Source: an uncultured Oscillibacter sp. (GTDB lineage Bacteria > Bacillota > Clostridia > Oscillospirales > Oscillospiraceae). Taken from it: a stretch of 64,000 nt of DNA. Each line of letters starts with the position of its first letter. Position 1 is the stretch's first letter. Under the pieces are notes generated by a model that saw nothing but the letters and a program-made list of their open reading frames with translations, ran no database searches and was not told where the DNA came from. The DNA is taken from NCBI GenBank assembly GCA_910588005.1, contig CAJUQM010000005.1:1-64000 (forward strand). Reading direction: 5' to 3'. Below are positions 1 through 7,235 of the stretch, piece by piece. The position numbers and the translations under genes were made by a program.

Positions 1-132
1 TTAAAAAACATTGATTTTACTGGGGTTTTCCATGTTTTCTTATGGCAACGCCCTTTTATGGGGCGGCCTCTTTCCGTCCATATAACAGGAATATGCGTCT
101 TTGTTCAGCGGACATTTTGTTGGAAAACGCAA

Positions 133-161
133 TTGACAATTCCGTGGCGCCGTGCTAAGGT
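133..161 (+). promoter_or_regulatory. Sigma-A promoter of the glycine riboswitch/AGCS unit
   Basis: TTGACA at 133-138 is followed after 17 bp by TAAGGT at 156-161. The -35 box is perfect and the -10 box is weak. It lies just upstream of the glycine aptamers, which fits a riboswitch leader transcript. Confidence 0.55.
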
Positions 162-189
162 AATACCACAATGGAAAAACGGCATAGGA

Positions 190-358
190 AGTTTCTGGGA
201 AAATGACGCCAGTCTGCCGAAGGAGCAACACTCTCAGGCGTCCGGAAATCCGGATGAGGACCAGAAATGGATGTGGCTCTGGAGAAGCCCGGCGGCCCCG
301 GGTACCGAAGGTGCAAGGCGGAAAACCGCTGAATCTCTCAGGTAAAAGGACAGAGCAG
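190..358 (+). ncRNA. Tandem glycine riboswitch
   Basis: Two glycine aptamers lie in series. The first is closed by TTTCTGG (192-198) with CCAGAAA (261-267) and carries GCCGAAGGAGCAA and CTCAGG. The second is closed by GCTCTG (276-281) with CAGAGC (351-356) and carries ACCGAAGGTGCAA, CTCTCAGG and AAAAGGACAGAGC. These are the signature blocks of the family. A short linker separates the aptamers and an intrinsic terminator follows at 406-430, so control is probably by transcription attenuation of the downstream symporter. For transporters this riboswitch often works as an OFF switch; the direction here is inference. Confidence 0.93.
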
Positions 359-405
359 GCGCTTTCACCGGCGGTGTGTACCGGCGGAAGGTCTGCCTAT
401 TTCTT

Positions 406-430
406 GGAGCCGCAACCACGGCTCCTTTTT
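406..430 (+). terminator. Expression-platform terminator of the glycine riboswitch
   Basis: GGAGCCG (406-412) pairs with CGGCTCC (419-425) around a six-base loop and is followed by five T. It sits between the aptamers and the symporter start, the usual position of the regulated terminator. Confidence 0.8.
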
Positions 431-467
431 GCCGTTTGCCACCAACGCAAACATATGGAGGGAGTTT

Positions 468-1880
468 ATGGGAATTTTCAACACTATTTTAGATTTCTTC
501 AAAGGTCCGCTTAATGACTTCGCGTGGCTGTACACCTTTCTTCCCTGCGCCATCTTAGGAGGTCTGTTCCTGACCATTCGCTGTGGAGGCGTCCAATTCC
601 TCCACTTTGGCTACGCCATGAAGAATACGGTAGGAAAGATGTTCCAAAAGCAGGAGGCCGGCGAGGGGGCGGTGACCCCCATGCAGGCCGTGACCACTGC
701 CCTGTCCGCCACTGTGGGTACCGGCAACATTGTGGGCACCTCTCAGGCCATCGCCCTGGGCGGATACGGCGCGGTGTTCTGGCTGTGGCTGGCGGCGTTG
801 ATGGGTATGGTCACCAAATACTCTGAGATTGTCCTGGCCATCAAGTACCGGGAGCGGGACACCAAAGGCGATTGGGTCGGCGGCCCTATGTACTATATCT
901 CCAAAGGTCTTGGTAAAAAGTGGAGATGGCTGGCGGCGCTGTTTGCGGCCTTTGCCGCCCTGGCATCCTTTGGAATCGGCAACATGTCGCAAGTAAACAG
1001 CATTACCGGCTCCGTCATCAACGCCTTCGAGGCGTTTACCACGGTCTCCGGCACTATGGAACTCATCCTCAAATGGATTCTAGGCATCTCTCTGGCCGTT
1101 TTGATTGCCGTTATTCTGCTGGGCGGTATTAAGCGGATCGGCGCGGTGACGGAAACGCTGATCCCCTTTATGAGCATTTTCTATATTCTCTTCACGCTGA
1201 TCGTCATCGGCGTTCACTGGAAGAACATCGATAATGCCTTTGGGCTGATTTTTTCCACCGCGTTCACTCCCCAGGCCACGTTCGGCGCCGCCAGCGGCAT
1301 TGTACTGCGGCAGACCATCATCTGGGGCCTGCGGCGCAGCGCCTTTTCCAATGAGGCAGGGCTTGGCTCCGCGGCTATCGCCCACGCGGCCGCAGACACC
1401 AAGGGTCCCGTAAACCAGGGGCTGTATGGAATCTTTGAGGTGTTTATCGACACCATTGTCATCTGCACGCTCACCGCTTTGGCGATCATCGCCAGCGGTA
1501 CCAGCATTCAATTCGGCGTAAAGCCCGGCAGCGAGTTGATTACCGCCGCCTTGGCCACAGTATTCGGCGACAAATTTGCGGCGCTGTTTATCGCCATCGC
1601 TCTGATGCTCTTCGCCTTCTCCACCGTATTGGGCTGGTCTTTGTACGGTACCCGCTGCGTTCAGTACCTCTTCGGCCACAAGGGGATCCGGATCTTCCAA
1701 GTGATTTTCATTTTGGTCGTGGTGGTAGGCTGCGTCTCCCCCCTGGAATTCGTATGGGATGTGGCGGACACCTTTAACGGCCTTATGGCCATTCCCAACT
1801 TTATCGGCCTCTTTGCCCTCTCCGGTGTAGTGGCTATGGAGACCAAGAAATTTTTCAGCGACAAAAACAATCTGCGGTGA
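468..1880 (+). CDS. AGCS family sodium:alanine/glycine symporter
   Basis: A 470-residue polytopic membrane protein of the alanine or glycine:cation symporter family (AlsT/GlyP/DagA type), which imports small neutral amino acids with Na+. Family hallmarks are visible: the ATVGTGNIVGTSQAIALGG stretch near residue 80, WLAALMGMVTKYSEI, GGPMYYI and SNEAGLGSAAIAHAAADT. The start at 468 is chosen because GGAGGGA (457-463) lies 4 bases before that ATG; an upstream in-frame ATG at 429 lies inside the terminator. The glycine riboswitch ahead of it points to glycine as a substrate. The substrate is inference; the family is secure. Confidence 0.93.
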   Translation: MGIFNTILDFFKGPLNDFAWLYTFLPCAILGGLFLTIRCGGVQFLHFGYAMKNTVGKMFQKQEAGEGAVTPMQAVTTALSATVGTGNIVGTSQAIALGGYGAVFWLWLAALMGMVTKYSEIVLAIKYRERDTKGDWVGGPMYYISKGLGKKWRWLAALFAAFAALASFGIGNMSQVNSITGSVINAFEAFTTVSGTMELILKWILGISLAVLIAVILLGGIKRIGAVTETLIPFMSIFYILFTLIVIGVHWKNIDNAFGLIFSTAFTPQATFGAASGIVLRQTIIWGLRRSAFSNEAGLGSAAIAHAAADTKGPVNQGLYGIFEVFIDTIVICTLTALAIIASGTSIQFGVKPGSELITAALATVFGDKFAALFIAIALMLFAFSTVLGWSLYGTRCVQYLFGHKGIRIFQVIFILVVVVGCVSPLEFVWDVADTFNGLMAIPNFIGLFALSGVVAMETKKFFSDKNNLR

Positions 1881-1895
1881 TCCCAGCCGCGCAAA

Positions 1896-1928
1896 GAGGC
1901 GTCCGCCAAAGGCGGACGCCTCTTGACA
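1896..1928 (+). terminator. Intrinsic terminator after the AGCS symporter
   Basis: A perfect 12-bp stem (GAGGCGTCCGCC at 1896-1907 with its complement at 1911-1922) has a three-base loop and a T-rich tail. It separates the symporter from the convergent folC. Confidence 0.85.
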
Positions 1929-1980
1929 TTTTTACTTGTGACGGCAGTAACGGAACCGCCGTCTCCACAGCAGGCATCTC

Positions 1981-3258
1981 TCATGAATGCGGCAGCTTTT
2001 CCACCGCCTGGCGAATCTCCCCTGAGAGATACAGCGATCCAAGGGCACAGACAACACCCTCCGGTCCGGCAGTCTCTAACGCAAGCCGGACTCCCTCTTC
2101 CGCCGTATCGCAGGCATGGGCAAATATTCCCCGCTCCGCCAGCAGCGACGCCAGCAGCTCCGCCTTCATAGCTCGGGGATTCTCAGGCCGGAGAGTGAAA
2201 ACCCGATCCGCCAGAGGCGCTATAGCGTCCAACATGGCGGACACGTCCTTATCCGCCAGCAACCCCACCAAAAATACAACCTTACAGCCCGGAAACAGCT
2301 CCCGCAAACTGTCTCCGGCGGCGGCCATACCGTGGGCATTGTGGGCGCCGTCCAACAGGAACACCGGACTTCGCCGCAGCACCTCAAACCGCCCAGGCCA
2401 ATGCACCTGGGCCAGCCCCCGGCGAATCGCCTGCTCATCCGCCCTCCATCCCCTTTTCCGAAGAACTTCCAACGCGGTGACGGCAGCAGCGGCGTTTTTT
2501 ATCTGATACGCGCCAACTAAAGGAATCCTCAGATTCCCGTATGGCGCAAAATCAAACGCCGTTCCCTCCAGCCCTATTGAACAGGAATGCAGCCGGGAAA
2601 AATCCACCTCTATCAGATTGGCCCCCCGCTCCTCACTAACCCGGCGGAATACCAGATCCGCCTCCGGACACCCTCCGTAACTGACCACGTCTCCGCCAGG
2701 TTTGATGATCCCGGCCTTAGCTGCGGCCACGTCTCCCTGGGTAGGCCCCAGTAAAGAAACATGATCCATGCCCATGGCGGTAAGAACGGCAACCTCCGGC
2801 ACGTCAATCACATTGGAGGCGTCTAAAGCGCCGCCCAACCCCACTTCCAACACGGAGATCTCGCAGCCCTTCCGCCGAAAATGCAGCAGCGCAACGGCTG
2901 TGATCAGTTCAAATTCCGTGGGGTGTTCCGCCATGGCCTCCGCAATCGGGCGCACCTCCTCTGTCAGAGCCGCCAGATCCCCGTCAGAGATCATCTCTCC
3001 ATTCACCCGCACACGCTCATGAAAATTCACAAGATAGGGAGAGGTATTCAGTCCCACCCGGTAGCCCGCCGCCTGCAATACGGCGGCAATACAGGCACAA
3101 GTACTGCCTTTGCCATTGGTACCCGCTACATGGATAAACTTTTGCCCGCGCTGAGGATCTCCCAATGCACGGAGCAGCGTCCGGATCCGGTCCAGCCCCG
3201 GCGCATGCCTCTGCCACTGAAAGGAGTGAATATAGGCGATGGCCTCCTGTCCAGTCAT
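1981..3258 (-). CDS. folC: Bifunctional folylpolyglutamate synthase/dihydrofolate synthase
   Basis: A 425-residue Mur-ligase-like enzyme that adds glutamate to folates (and to dihydropteroate) using ATP in the cytoplasm. The P-loop is HVAGTNGKGST (about residues 43-53). EVGLGGALDASNV, the GMDH motif and FLLDGAHN are standard FolC blocks. The ATG at 3258 is preceded by GGAGG on the minus strand; the frame stays open upstream but that part overlaps folT. It begins 17 bp after folT ends, so the pair forms an operon: folate uptake, then retention by polyglutamylation. The tetrahydrofolate riboswitch ahead of folT should govern both. Confidence 0.95.
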   Translation of the reverse strand: MTGQEAIAYIHSFQWQRHAPGLDRIRTLLRALGDPQRGQKFIHVAGTNGKGSTCACIAAVLQAAGYRVGLNTSPYLVNFHERVRVNGEMISDGDLAALTEEVRPIAEAMAEHPTEFELITAVALLHFRRKGCEISVLEVGLGGALDASNVIDVPEVAVLTAMGMDHVSLLGPTQGDVAAAKAGIIKPGGDVVSYGGCPEADLVFRRVSEERGANLIEVDFSRLHSCSIGLEGTAFDFAPYGNLRIPLVGAYQIKNAAAAVTALEVLRKRGWRADEQAIRRGLAQVHWPGRFEVLRRSPVFLLDGAHNAHGMAAAGDSLRELFPGCKVVFLVGLLADKDVSAMLDAIAPLADRVFTLRPENPRAMKAELLASLLAERGIFAHACDTAEEGVRLALETAGPEGVVCALGSLYLSGEIRQAVEKLPHS

Positions 3259-3275
3259 GGCGCAGCCTCCTCTCC

Positions 3276-3827
3276 CTATGCCCGGGCCAGGCCCTGGCGG
3301 CGAAGCAGTCCGGCCATAGGCAGAGCCACGGTGGCCACAATGACAGCGATCAGCATACCGGATCCCAGCCGATACAGCAGCTCTCCGAAGACATAAGCCC
3401 TGGAGTAATAGCCGTAAATCCACGCGTCGGCGGCAATGACAGCGGTATTGGAGATGGTGGTGCACAGCGCCGCCAAAACACAGACTGCGTAACCCAATAC
3501 CGGACGGCGCTCCAGAGGCCGGTCCGTGGGCCGGAATGCCAAAGCCGCGATTCCGACGACCACACCCCGCACTGCCGGAGGAATCAGCCACAGCGCTGTG
3601 GTGGCGGTAATGCCGTAGCCGCCGATCAGCTGATTGATAAACTCCCCCAGCAGCGCTGTCAGCGCGGATTCCACAGGTCCGAACAGCAGCGCCGAGAGCA
3701 CCACCGGCAGCGAGGCAAAGGTAATGCGAAGATTGCCGGCCTTGATGGCAATGGTGTTGTTCAGCAGCACATACAGCGCCGCCAGCATGGCGATCCGGCA
3801 CAGGGCCTTAGTGTTGAATTTGGACAT
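3276..3827 (-). CDS. folT: Folate-type ECF transporter S component (FolT-like)
   Basis: A 183-residue integral membrane protein with about six hydrophobic segments. It matches the substrate-binding S components of energy-coupling factor vitamin transporters: an ALYVLLNN segment, a conserved LRITFASLPV stretch typical of folate and related S components, and LIGGYGIT. It would capture folate and work with an EcfAAT module encoded elsewhere. The ATG at 3827 has GGAGG on the minus strand; upstream codons of the longer frame run through the riboswitch and are untranslated. The folC neighbour and the THF riboswitch support folate as substrate. Confidence 0.88.
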   Translation of the reverse strand: MSKFNTKALCRIAMLAALYVLLNNTIAIKAGNLRITFASLPVVLSALLFGPVESALTALLGEFINQLIGGYGITATTALWLIPPAVRGVVVGIAALAFRPTDRPLERRPVLGYAVCVLAALCTTISNTAVIAADAWIYGYYSRAYVFGELLYRLGSGMLIAVIVATVALPMAGLLRRQGLARA

Positions 3828-3883
3828 AAAAATACCTCCATCCATAACGGCAGTAAGCCGCATAGAGGAGGACTCCTTCATGC

Positions 3884-4002
3884 GGCAGCGGGATGCGGGA
3901 CACACACTGCGGTTCACCCTTTCGTCCGAAAAGCAACTCCCCGTCTTTCCGGCACTGCGGACGGCTCTCGCCGTCCATTGACACATGCGTCCCTACTCTG
4001 CC
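3884..4002 (-). ncRNA. Tetrahydrofolate (THF) riboswitch
   Basis: Read on the minus strand, the leader begins GGCAGAGTAGGGACGC and ends GGGTGAACCGC...CCCGCATCCCGCTGCC. The GAGTAG block, the GGTGAA junction and the GCATCC-CGCT-CC closing block in this order match the Firmicute THF riboswitch, with P1 formed by GGCAG/CTGCC. It sits between a good promoter and folT-folC, the canonical regulon. A further hairpin follows (about 3858-3887) but has no T tract, so control may be at translation of folT, whose GGAGG could pair with a CCTCC in that hairpin. The mechanism is inference. Confidence 0.78.
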
Positions 4003-4015
4003 TAATTTCAACTCC

Positions 4016-4043
4016 ATTATACCGCGTTTTCGAAAAATAGCAA
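4016..4043 (-). promoter_or_regulatory. Promoter of the THF riboswitch-folT-folC operon
   Basis: On the minus strand TTGCTA (4038-4043), a 16-bp spacer and TATAAT (4016-4021) lie immediately upstream of the riboswitch 5' end. Confidence 0.7.
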
Positions 4044-4113
4044 GAGGCAAGTTTTTTGGTCCCCTTTGAGAAAGGTGCCGCCAGAATCCCTTGGCAGCTC
4101 CTGCAAAACCAGG

Positions 4114-4142
4114 TTGATGCGGCAATAACTGTGTGCTATAAT
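4114..4142 (+). promoter_or_regulatory. Promoter of the 51-residue membrane protein gene
   Basis: TTGATG (4114-4119), a 17-bp spacer and a perfect TATAAT (4137-4142), 34 bp ahead of the small open reading frame. Confidence 0.75.
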
Positions 4143-4175
4143 CAGCTGAAAAAATGGGAAGTTGTGGAGTAAGAT

Positions 4176-4331
4176 ATGGAAAAATTTTCAATACTGTTAA
4201 TAATAGCGGCCATTGCCTGTGCTCTATTTTCAGACAAAATGGATCTGGCGGCAAAAAAAGTGATTTTCGTATTCAGTGTGGGGGTATTATCAGTTTGCAC
4301 AATTACATTGATCGTGAGTATCCTATCGTGA
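4176..4331 (+). CDS. Small two-helix membrane protein, unknown function
   Basis: An unrecognised 51-residue reading frame starting MEKFSILLIIAAIACALF and ending VCTITLIVSILS. It has two hydrophobic segments (about residues 4-17 and 31-50) joined by a short charged turn (SDKMDLAAKK), so a hairpin inner-membrane protein is likely. Support for its being real is a near-consensus promoter at 4114-4142, a TGGAG ribosome site a few bases before the ATG, and its own terminator at 4511. Its AT content is higher than that of its neighbours. It could be a small stress or toxin-like peptide, but nothing in the sequence shows a function. Confidence 0.6.
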   Translation: MEKFSILLIIAAIACALFSDKMDLAAKKVIFVFSVGVLSVCTITLIVSILS

Positions 4332-4734
4332 ACATCCAAACCGAAAAATTGCGCTTTATTGAGGAATTACCCAAATAAAGCAGGCCCTCAGTTTCGATAC
4401 AGGCATTTTCGGGTTTCACAAAAAAGCGGGGAGCTGCGGAGTCCCCCTGCGGAATTCCAATCAGCCCGCAGCAGCGGCCGCCTTTTGCCTGCGGTAAAAG
4501 GCGAGGGTCAAAAAAGGAGACACGCATCGCGTGTCTCCTTTTTTGGAATAACTCCTCGCTTTAGATATTTTACTTCAATCATTTCTTGAAATGGTGTTGC
4601 GGAACACCGATCCGGAAGGAAGGATTTTGGAAATTCTCTCAAAAAAGAAACCAGAATATTGTTGCAGACGCAACAGTATTTAGATTCCGCCTTTGCTATA
4701 GTAATTTTGAAAATATGGAGGAGGCCATTGTAAA
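4332..4734. other. Gene-free stretch of about 400 bp
   Basis: It holds the terminator at 4511-4544, a short inverted repeat GTTGCAGACGCAAC near 4660 and the leader of the Fe-S protein gene. No reading frame with a ribosome site and no RNA family was recognised. Confidence 0.6.
4511..4544 (+). terminator. Intrinsic terminator
   Basis: GGAGACACG (4516-4524) pairs with CGTGTCTCC (4530-4538), flanked by A and T tracts, so it can stop transcription from either strand. It probably ends the small membrane protein transcript. Confidence 0.8.
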
Positions 4735-5430
4735 ATGCTACGAAAAATCGTCAAAATTGACCGGGATCTCTGCAACGGCTGCGGTGCCTGCGCCGCAGCC
4801 TGCCACGAGGGGGCCATTGAAATGGCGGACGGAAAAGCCGTGCTTACCCGGGAGGACTACTGCGACGGGCTTGGGGATTGTCTCCCCGCCTGCCCCGCCG
4901 GAGCCATCACCTTTGAGGAACGCGAAGCTCCGGCCTACGACGAGGCCGCCGTTCTGCGGGCAAAGCGGGAGAGGCAGTCCCTTCCCCAGGGCTGTCCCGG
5001 AAGCCAGGCCCGGACTCTCCACCGCCAGCCGGCAGATGGACCTGCGCCGGTTCATCCCACCGCCAGCCAGCTCACCCAATGGCCGGTACAGATCAAACTG
5101 GCTCCTATTCTCGCCCCCTATTTTAACGGGGCAGATCTGCTGATTGCCGCCGACTGTACGGCCTATGCCTTCGGGGACTTTCACAATACCTTTATCAAAA
5201 ACCGCGTCACACTGATCGGCTGCCCCAAGCTGGATGAAGGCGACTACGCGGAGAAGCTGACGGAGATCATCTCCGGCAATCATATCAAAAGCATAACCAT
5301 TGTCCGCATGGAGGTTCCATGCTGCGGCGGTCTTGAAAACGCCGCCAAGCGCGCCCTTCAGGCCAGCGGAAAATCAATCCCCTGGCAGGTGGTTACCATC
5401 TCCACCGACGGGAAAATCTTAGAGCTTTGA
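4735..5430 (+). CDS. 4Fe-4S ferredoxin-type iron-sulfur protein
   Basis: A 231-residue protein whose first 60 residues form a ferredoxin domain. Cluster one is the full C13-x2-C16-x2-C19-x3-C23 motif. The second half reads YCDGLGDCLPACP with Cys43, Cys49 and Cys53 but Leu at the expected second Cys, so that site may be vestigial or hold a three-iron cluster. The C-terminal domain (about 105-231) has DLLIAADCTAYAFGDF and an EVPCCGG motif, found in anaerobe Fe-S proteins of unsettled function. GGAGGAGG precedes the ATG by 10 bases. It stands alone between convergent genes; an electron-transfer or regulatory role is inferred. Confidence 0.8.
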   Translation: MLRKIVKIDRDLCNGCGACAAACHEGAIEMADGKAVLTREDYCDGLGDCLPACPAGAITFEEREAPAYDEAAVLRAKRERQSLPQGCPGSQARTLHRQPADGPAPVHPTASQLTQWPVQIKLAPILAPYFNGADLLIAADCTAYAFGDFHNTFIKNRVTLIGCPKLDEGDYAEKLTEIISGNHIKSITIVRMEVPCCGGLENAAKRALQASGKSIPWQVVTISTDGKILEL

Positions 5431-5437
5431 TCCGCCT

Positions 5438-5477
5438 CCTCCGTGTCATATTCCGTATTCGGCATTTGACACGGAGG
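5438..5477 (+). terminator. Hairpin after the Fe-S protein gene
   Basis: CCTCCGTGTCA (5438-5448) pairs perfectly with TGACACGGAGG (5467-5477) around an 18-base loop, 8 bp after the stop. No T tract follows, so termination is uncertain. A second hairpin at 5512-5535 (GGCGGCACGGA with its complement) lies between this gene and its convergent neighbour. Confidence 0.45.
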
Positions 5478-5551
5478 CTCCTGCGATGCCGTCGCTTTTG
5501 CCAACGGTCAAGGGCGGCACGGAAATCCGTGCCGCCCCGCTCACTCTGTTT

Positions 5552-6004
5552 TTAAAGTCTTCCCTGTTCCTGCAAAAGGCTCTCCAGGATCTCCACCGAT
5601 GTGACAATCATGATATCGCAGTGGGCGGCAGCACCCAGCCGCCGGGCTGCCGGAGTCCTCTCTGAAAGGCCCGGACGTGCCTTGAGCAGATCCATGCAGC
5701 GGCTCTGTCCAAAAACATCCAAAAAACGCTGGCGAAAGGTCTTTGCCAAACCGTAAATGGTCCGCTTGGCCTCTAGATCTCCCTCCCCGGTGTGGGGGAA
5801 CAGAATCCCCAAAACCAGCAGCGCCCCGCTGATTGCCCCGCAGGCCTCTTCATGGCTTCCGCCGTAACCGCCGCCAAAGCTGCCTGCGGCAGAGAACAGC
5901 TGCTCCGGCGTCCAATTTGTGAGGTCGGAGAAAGCTCCCGCCACGGACTGGGCACAGTTATACCCCTGCTTATGGTATTCATATGCCAATGCGCAACGAT
6001 CCAT
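5552..6004 (-). CDS. C_GCAxxG_C_C family protein
   Basis: A 150-residue cytoplasmic protein of the C_GCAxxG_C_C family (putative redox-active proteins common in anaerobes). The family cysteines are visible: YNCAQSV (about residue 18), EEACGAISGALL (about 53) and the downstream pair in SRCMDLL and AAHCDIM. The start at 6004 is chosen because a perfect GGGAGGTGAT lies just upstream; the longer frame runs into its promoter. The function is not established for the family; metal or thiol chemistry is the usual guess from the cysteines. Confidence 0.82.
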   Translation of the reverse strand: MDRCALAYEYHKQGYNCAQSVAGAFSDLTNWTPEQLFSAAGSFGGGYGGSHEEACGAISGALLVLGILFPHTGEGDLEAKRTIYGLAKTFRQRFLDVFGQSRCMDLLKARPGLSERTPAARRLGAAAHCDIMIVTSVEILESLLQEQGRL

Positions 6005-6033
6005 ACTTGAATCACCTCCCTCTCTCAAAACAC

Positions 6034-6062
6034 AGTATAGCAGGTTCCCGCGCCCCGCACAA
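6034..6062 (-). promoter_or_regulatory. Promoter of the C_GCAxxG_C_C gene
   Basis: On the minus strand TTGTGC (6057-6062), 17 bp, TATACT (6034-6039), 30 bp from the start codon. Confidence 0.65.
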
Positions 6063-6093
6063 GCGGATTTCACCTCACAATTTTTAAAATATC

Positions 6094-6121
6094 ACCCCCG
6101 GCGCTGAACAGCGCCGGGGGT
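6094..6121 (-). terminator. Terminator of the bactofilin gene
   Basis: A 13-bp perfect GC-rich stem (ACCCCCGGCGCTG and complement) has a two-base loop. On the minus strand it is followed by GATATTTTAAAAATT. Confidence 0.75.
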
Positions 6122-6145
6122 CATGTATGGTTCCGTGGGGATATG

Positions 6146-6631
6146 TCAGTCCGCCTCTCTCTCCCCAATTCCGATCTGCAGATCCTGTCCAGCCTGAGAG
6201 GCAGGCTTTTGCATCTTGACCATGGTAGTCCGGCCATTCAGACGGCCGCCGTCCTCAATGACAAAGGAGACTGTGGCCACGTCTCCCTCCACAGCGCCTG
6301 TCTTCTCCAGCCGCAAATGATCGTGGGCGATGATATTTCCCTCTACGGTGCCGGCGATCCGAATGACATCCGCCTCAACAGGCCCCTTGATGGCCCCGGT
6401 GGGCGTCACAATCAAATAGCCCTTCAGGCTGACCTCGCCCTCTACGATCCCCTCGATCTGAACCACACCCTCGCCCCGCAAGGTTCCGGATACTGTCAGG
6501 TCCTTGGCAATTACCGTGTTGGTATGAGGTTCCGGAAGCTGAGGCATCTCCTCAAACTCCTCCCTCTCTTCCACGGCGCCCTGATAGTCCGCCTGCACGG
6601 CGGTTTTTACCTGTCCTCCAAACAGTCCCAT
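6146..6631 (-). CDS. Bactofilin (polymer-forming cytoskeletal protein)
   Basis: A 161-residue protein with a central bactofilin domain (about 40-140) built from short beta-helical repeats: TVIAKDLTVSGTLRGEG, IEGIVEGEVSLKGYLIV and IRIAGTVEGNIIAHDH. Bactofilins self-assemble into filaments under the membrane and help position cell-wall or morphology factors. The N-terminus is acidic (EEREEFEE) and disordered. The ATG at 6631 follows AAAGGAGG on the minus strand and has its own promoter (6753-6780). The family is clear; the cell-biological role here is unknown. Confidence 0.9.
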   Translation of the reverse strand: MGLFGGQVKTAVQADYQGAVEEREEFEEMPQLPEPHTNTVIAKDLTVSGTLRGEGVVQIEGIVEGEVSLKGYLIVTPTGAIKGPVEADVIRIAGTVEGNIIAHDHLRLEKTGAVEGDVATVSFVIEDGGRLNGRTTMVKMQKPASQAGQDLQIGIGEREAD

Positions 6632-6752
6632 ATCTGCCGGCCTCCTTTGTTTATGGAATATCGGTACCATCGGCTGCCACGGGGACCCCATTCACCGGAG
6701 CCGGCGCGGTCTCCAGCAGGCCCGCGCTCCCCTGTCAATCAACGGCCTTTTC

Positions 6753-6780
6753 AGTATACCACAAAAAATAAATCCTTCAA
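6753..6780 (-). promoter_or_regulatory. Promoter of the bactofilin gene
   Basis: On the minus strand TTGAAG (6775-6780), 16 bp, TATACT (6753-6758). Confidence 0.6.
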
Positions 6781-6862
6781 GGGGTTTTTGTCGAAGAAAA
6801 GGCAAGAAGTTTCAAAAACCCATTAGCTCCACTCTTTTTCTGTAGAAATTTTGTAAATTCTC

Positions 6863-6891
6863 TTGACAACCGCATATCAGCTTTGTATAAT
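6863..6891 (+). promoter_or_regulatory. Consensus promoter of rpsU
   Basis: TTGACA (6863-6868), 17 bp, TATAAT (6886-6891): a perfect sigma-A promoter, as expected for a ribosomal protein gene. Confidence 0.92.
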
Positions 6892-6976
6892 ACAAATGTT
6901 AAAGCCATAATATAGGATGTATGGCCCTTAAAGTATCCTGGAATGAACCGGATACCTCGGAGGGAGGGAAATATAG

Positions 6977-7159
6977 ATGTCTGAGATCCATGTGAAGGAA
7001 AACGAATCCATCGACAGCGCACTGAAGCGTTTTAAGCGCAGCTGTGCGAAGGCTGGCGTCCTGGCCGAGGTTCGGAAAAGAGAGCACTACGAGAGTCCCA
7101 GCGTAAAGCGGCGCAAAAAGTCCGAGGCTGCCCGCAAAAACAAAAAGCGTTATTATTGA
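6977..7159 (+). CDS. rpsU: 30S ribosomal protein S21
   Basis: A 60-residue, highly basic protein with the S21 sequence pattern: NESIDSALKRFKRSCAKAGVL, then a KREHYESPSVKRRKKSEAARK tail ending KKRYY. S21 binds the small subunit near the anti-Shine-Dalgarno region and assists initiation. The gene is monocistronic: consensus promoter, GGAGGGAG ribosome site before the ATG, and a strong terminator 10 bp after the stop. Confidence 0.97.
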   Translation: MSEIHVKENESIDSALKRFKRSCAKAGVLAEVRKREHYESPSVKRRKKSEAARKNKKRYY

Positions 7160-7169
7160 TTTGTACGAA

Positions 7170-7204
7170 AAAATCTGCCGTGCCAATGACACGGCAGATT
7201 TTTC
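7170..7204 (+). terminator. Terminator of rpsU
   Basis: AAATCTGCCGTG pairs with CACGGCAGATTT, giving an A/T-flanked strong stem with a five-T tail. Confidence 0.9.
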
Positions 7205-7235
7205 ATGCGCCGTCCCTCTCAGCTCCCTCTTCCAT

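Noticed and set aside
429..467. Upstream ATG extension of the AGCS symporter
   Set aside because: It starts inside the riboswitch terminator and lacks a ribosome site; the ATG at 468 has a strong one.
3808..4254. A 148-codon minus-strand frame upstream of folT
   Set aside because: It runs across the folT promoter and the THF riboswitch, and has no ribosome site.
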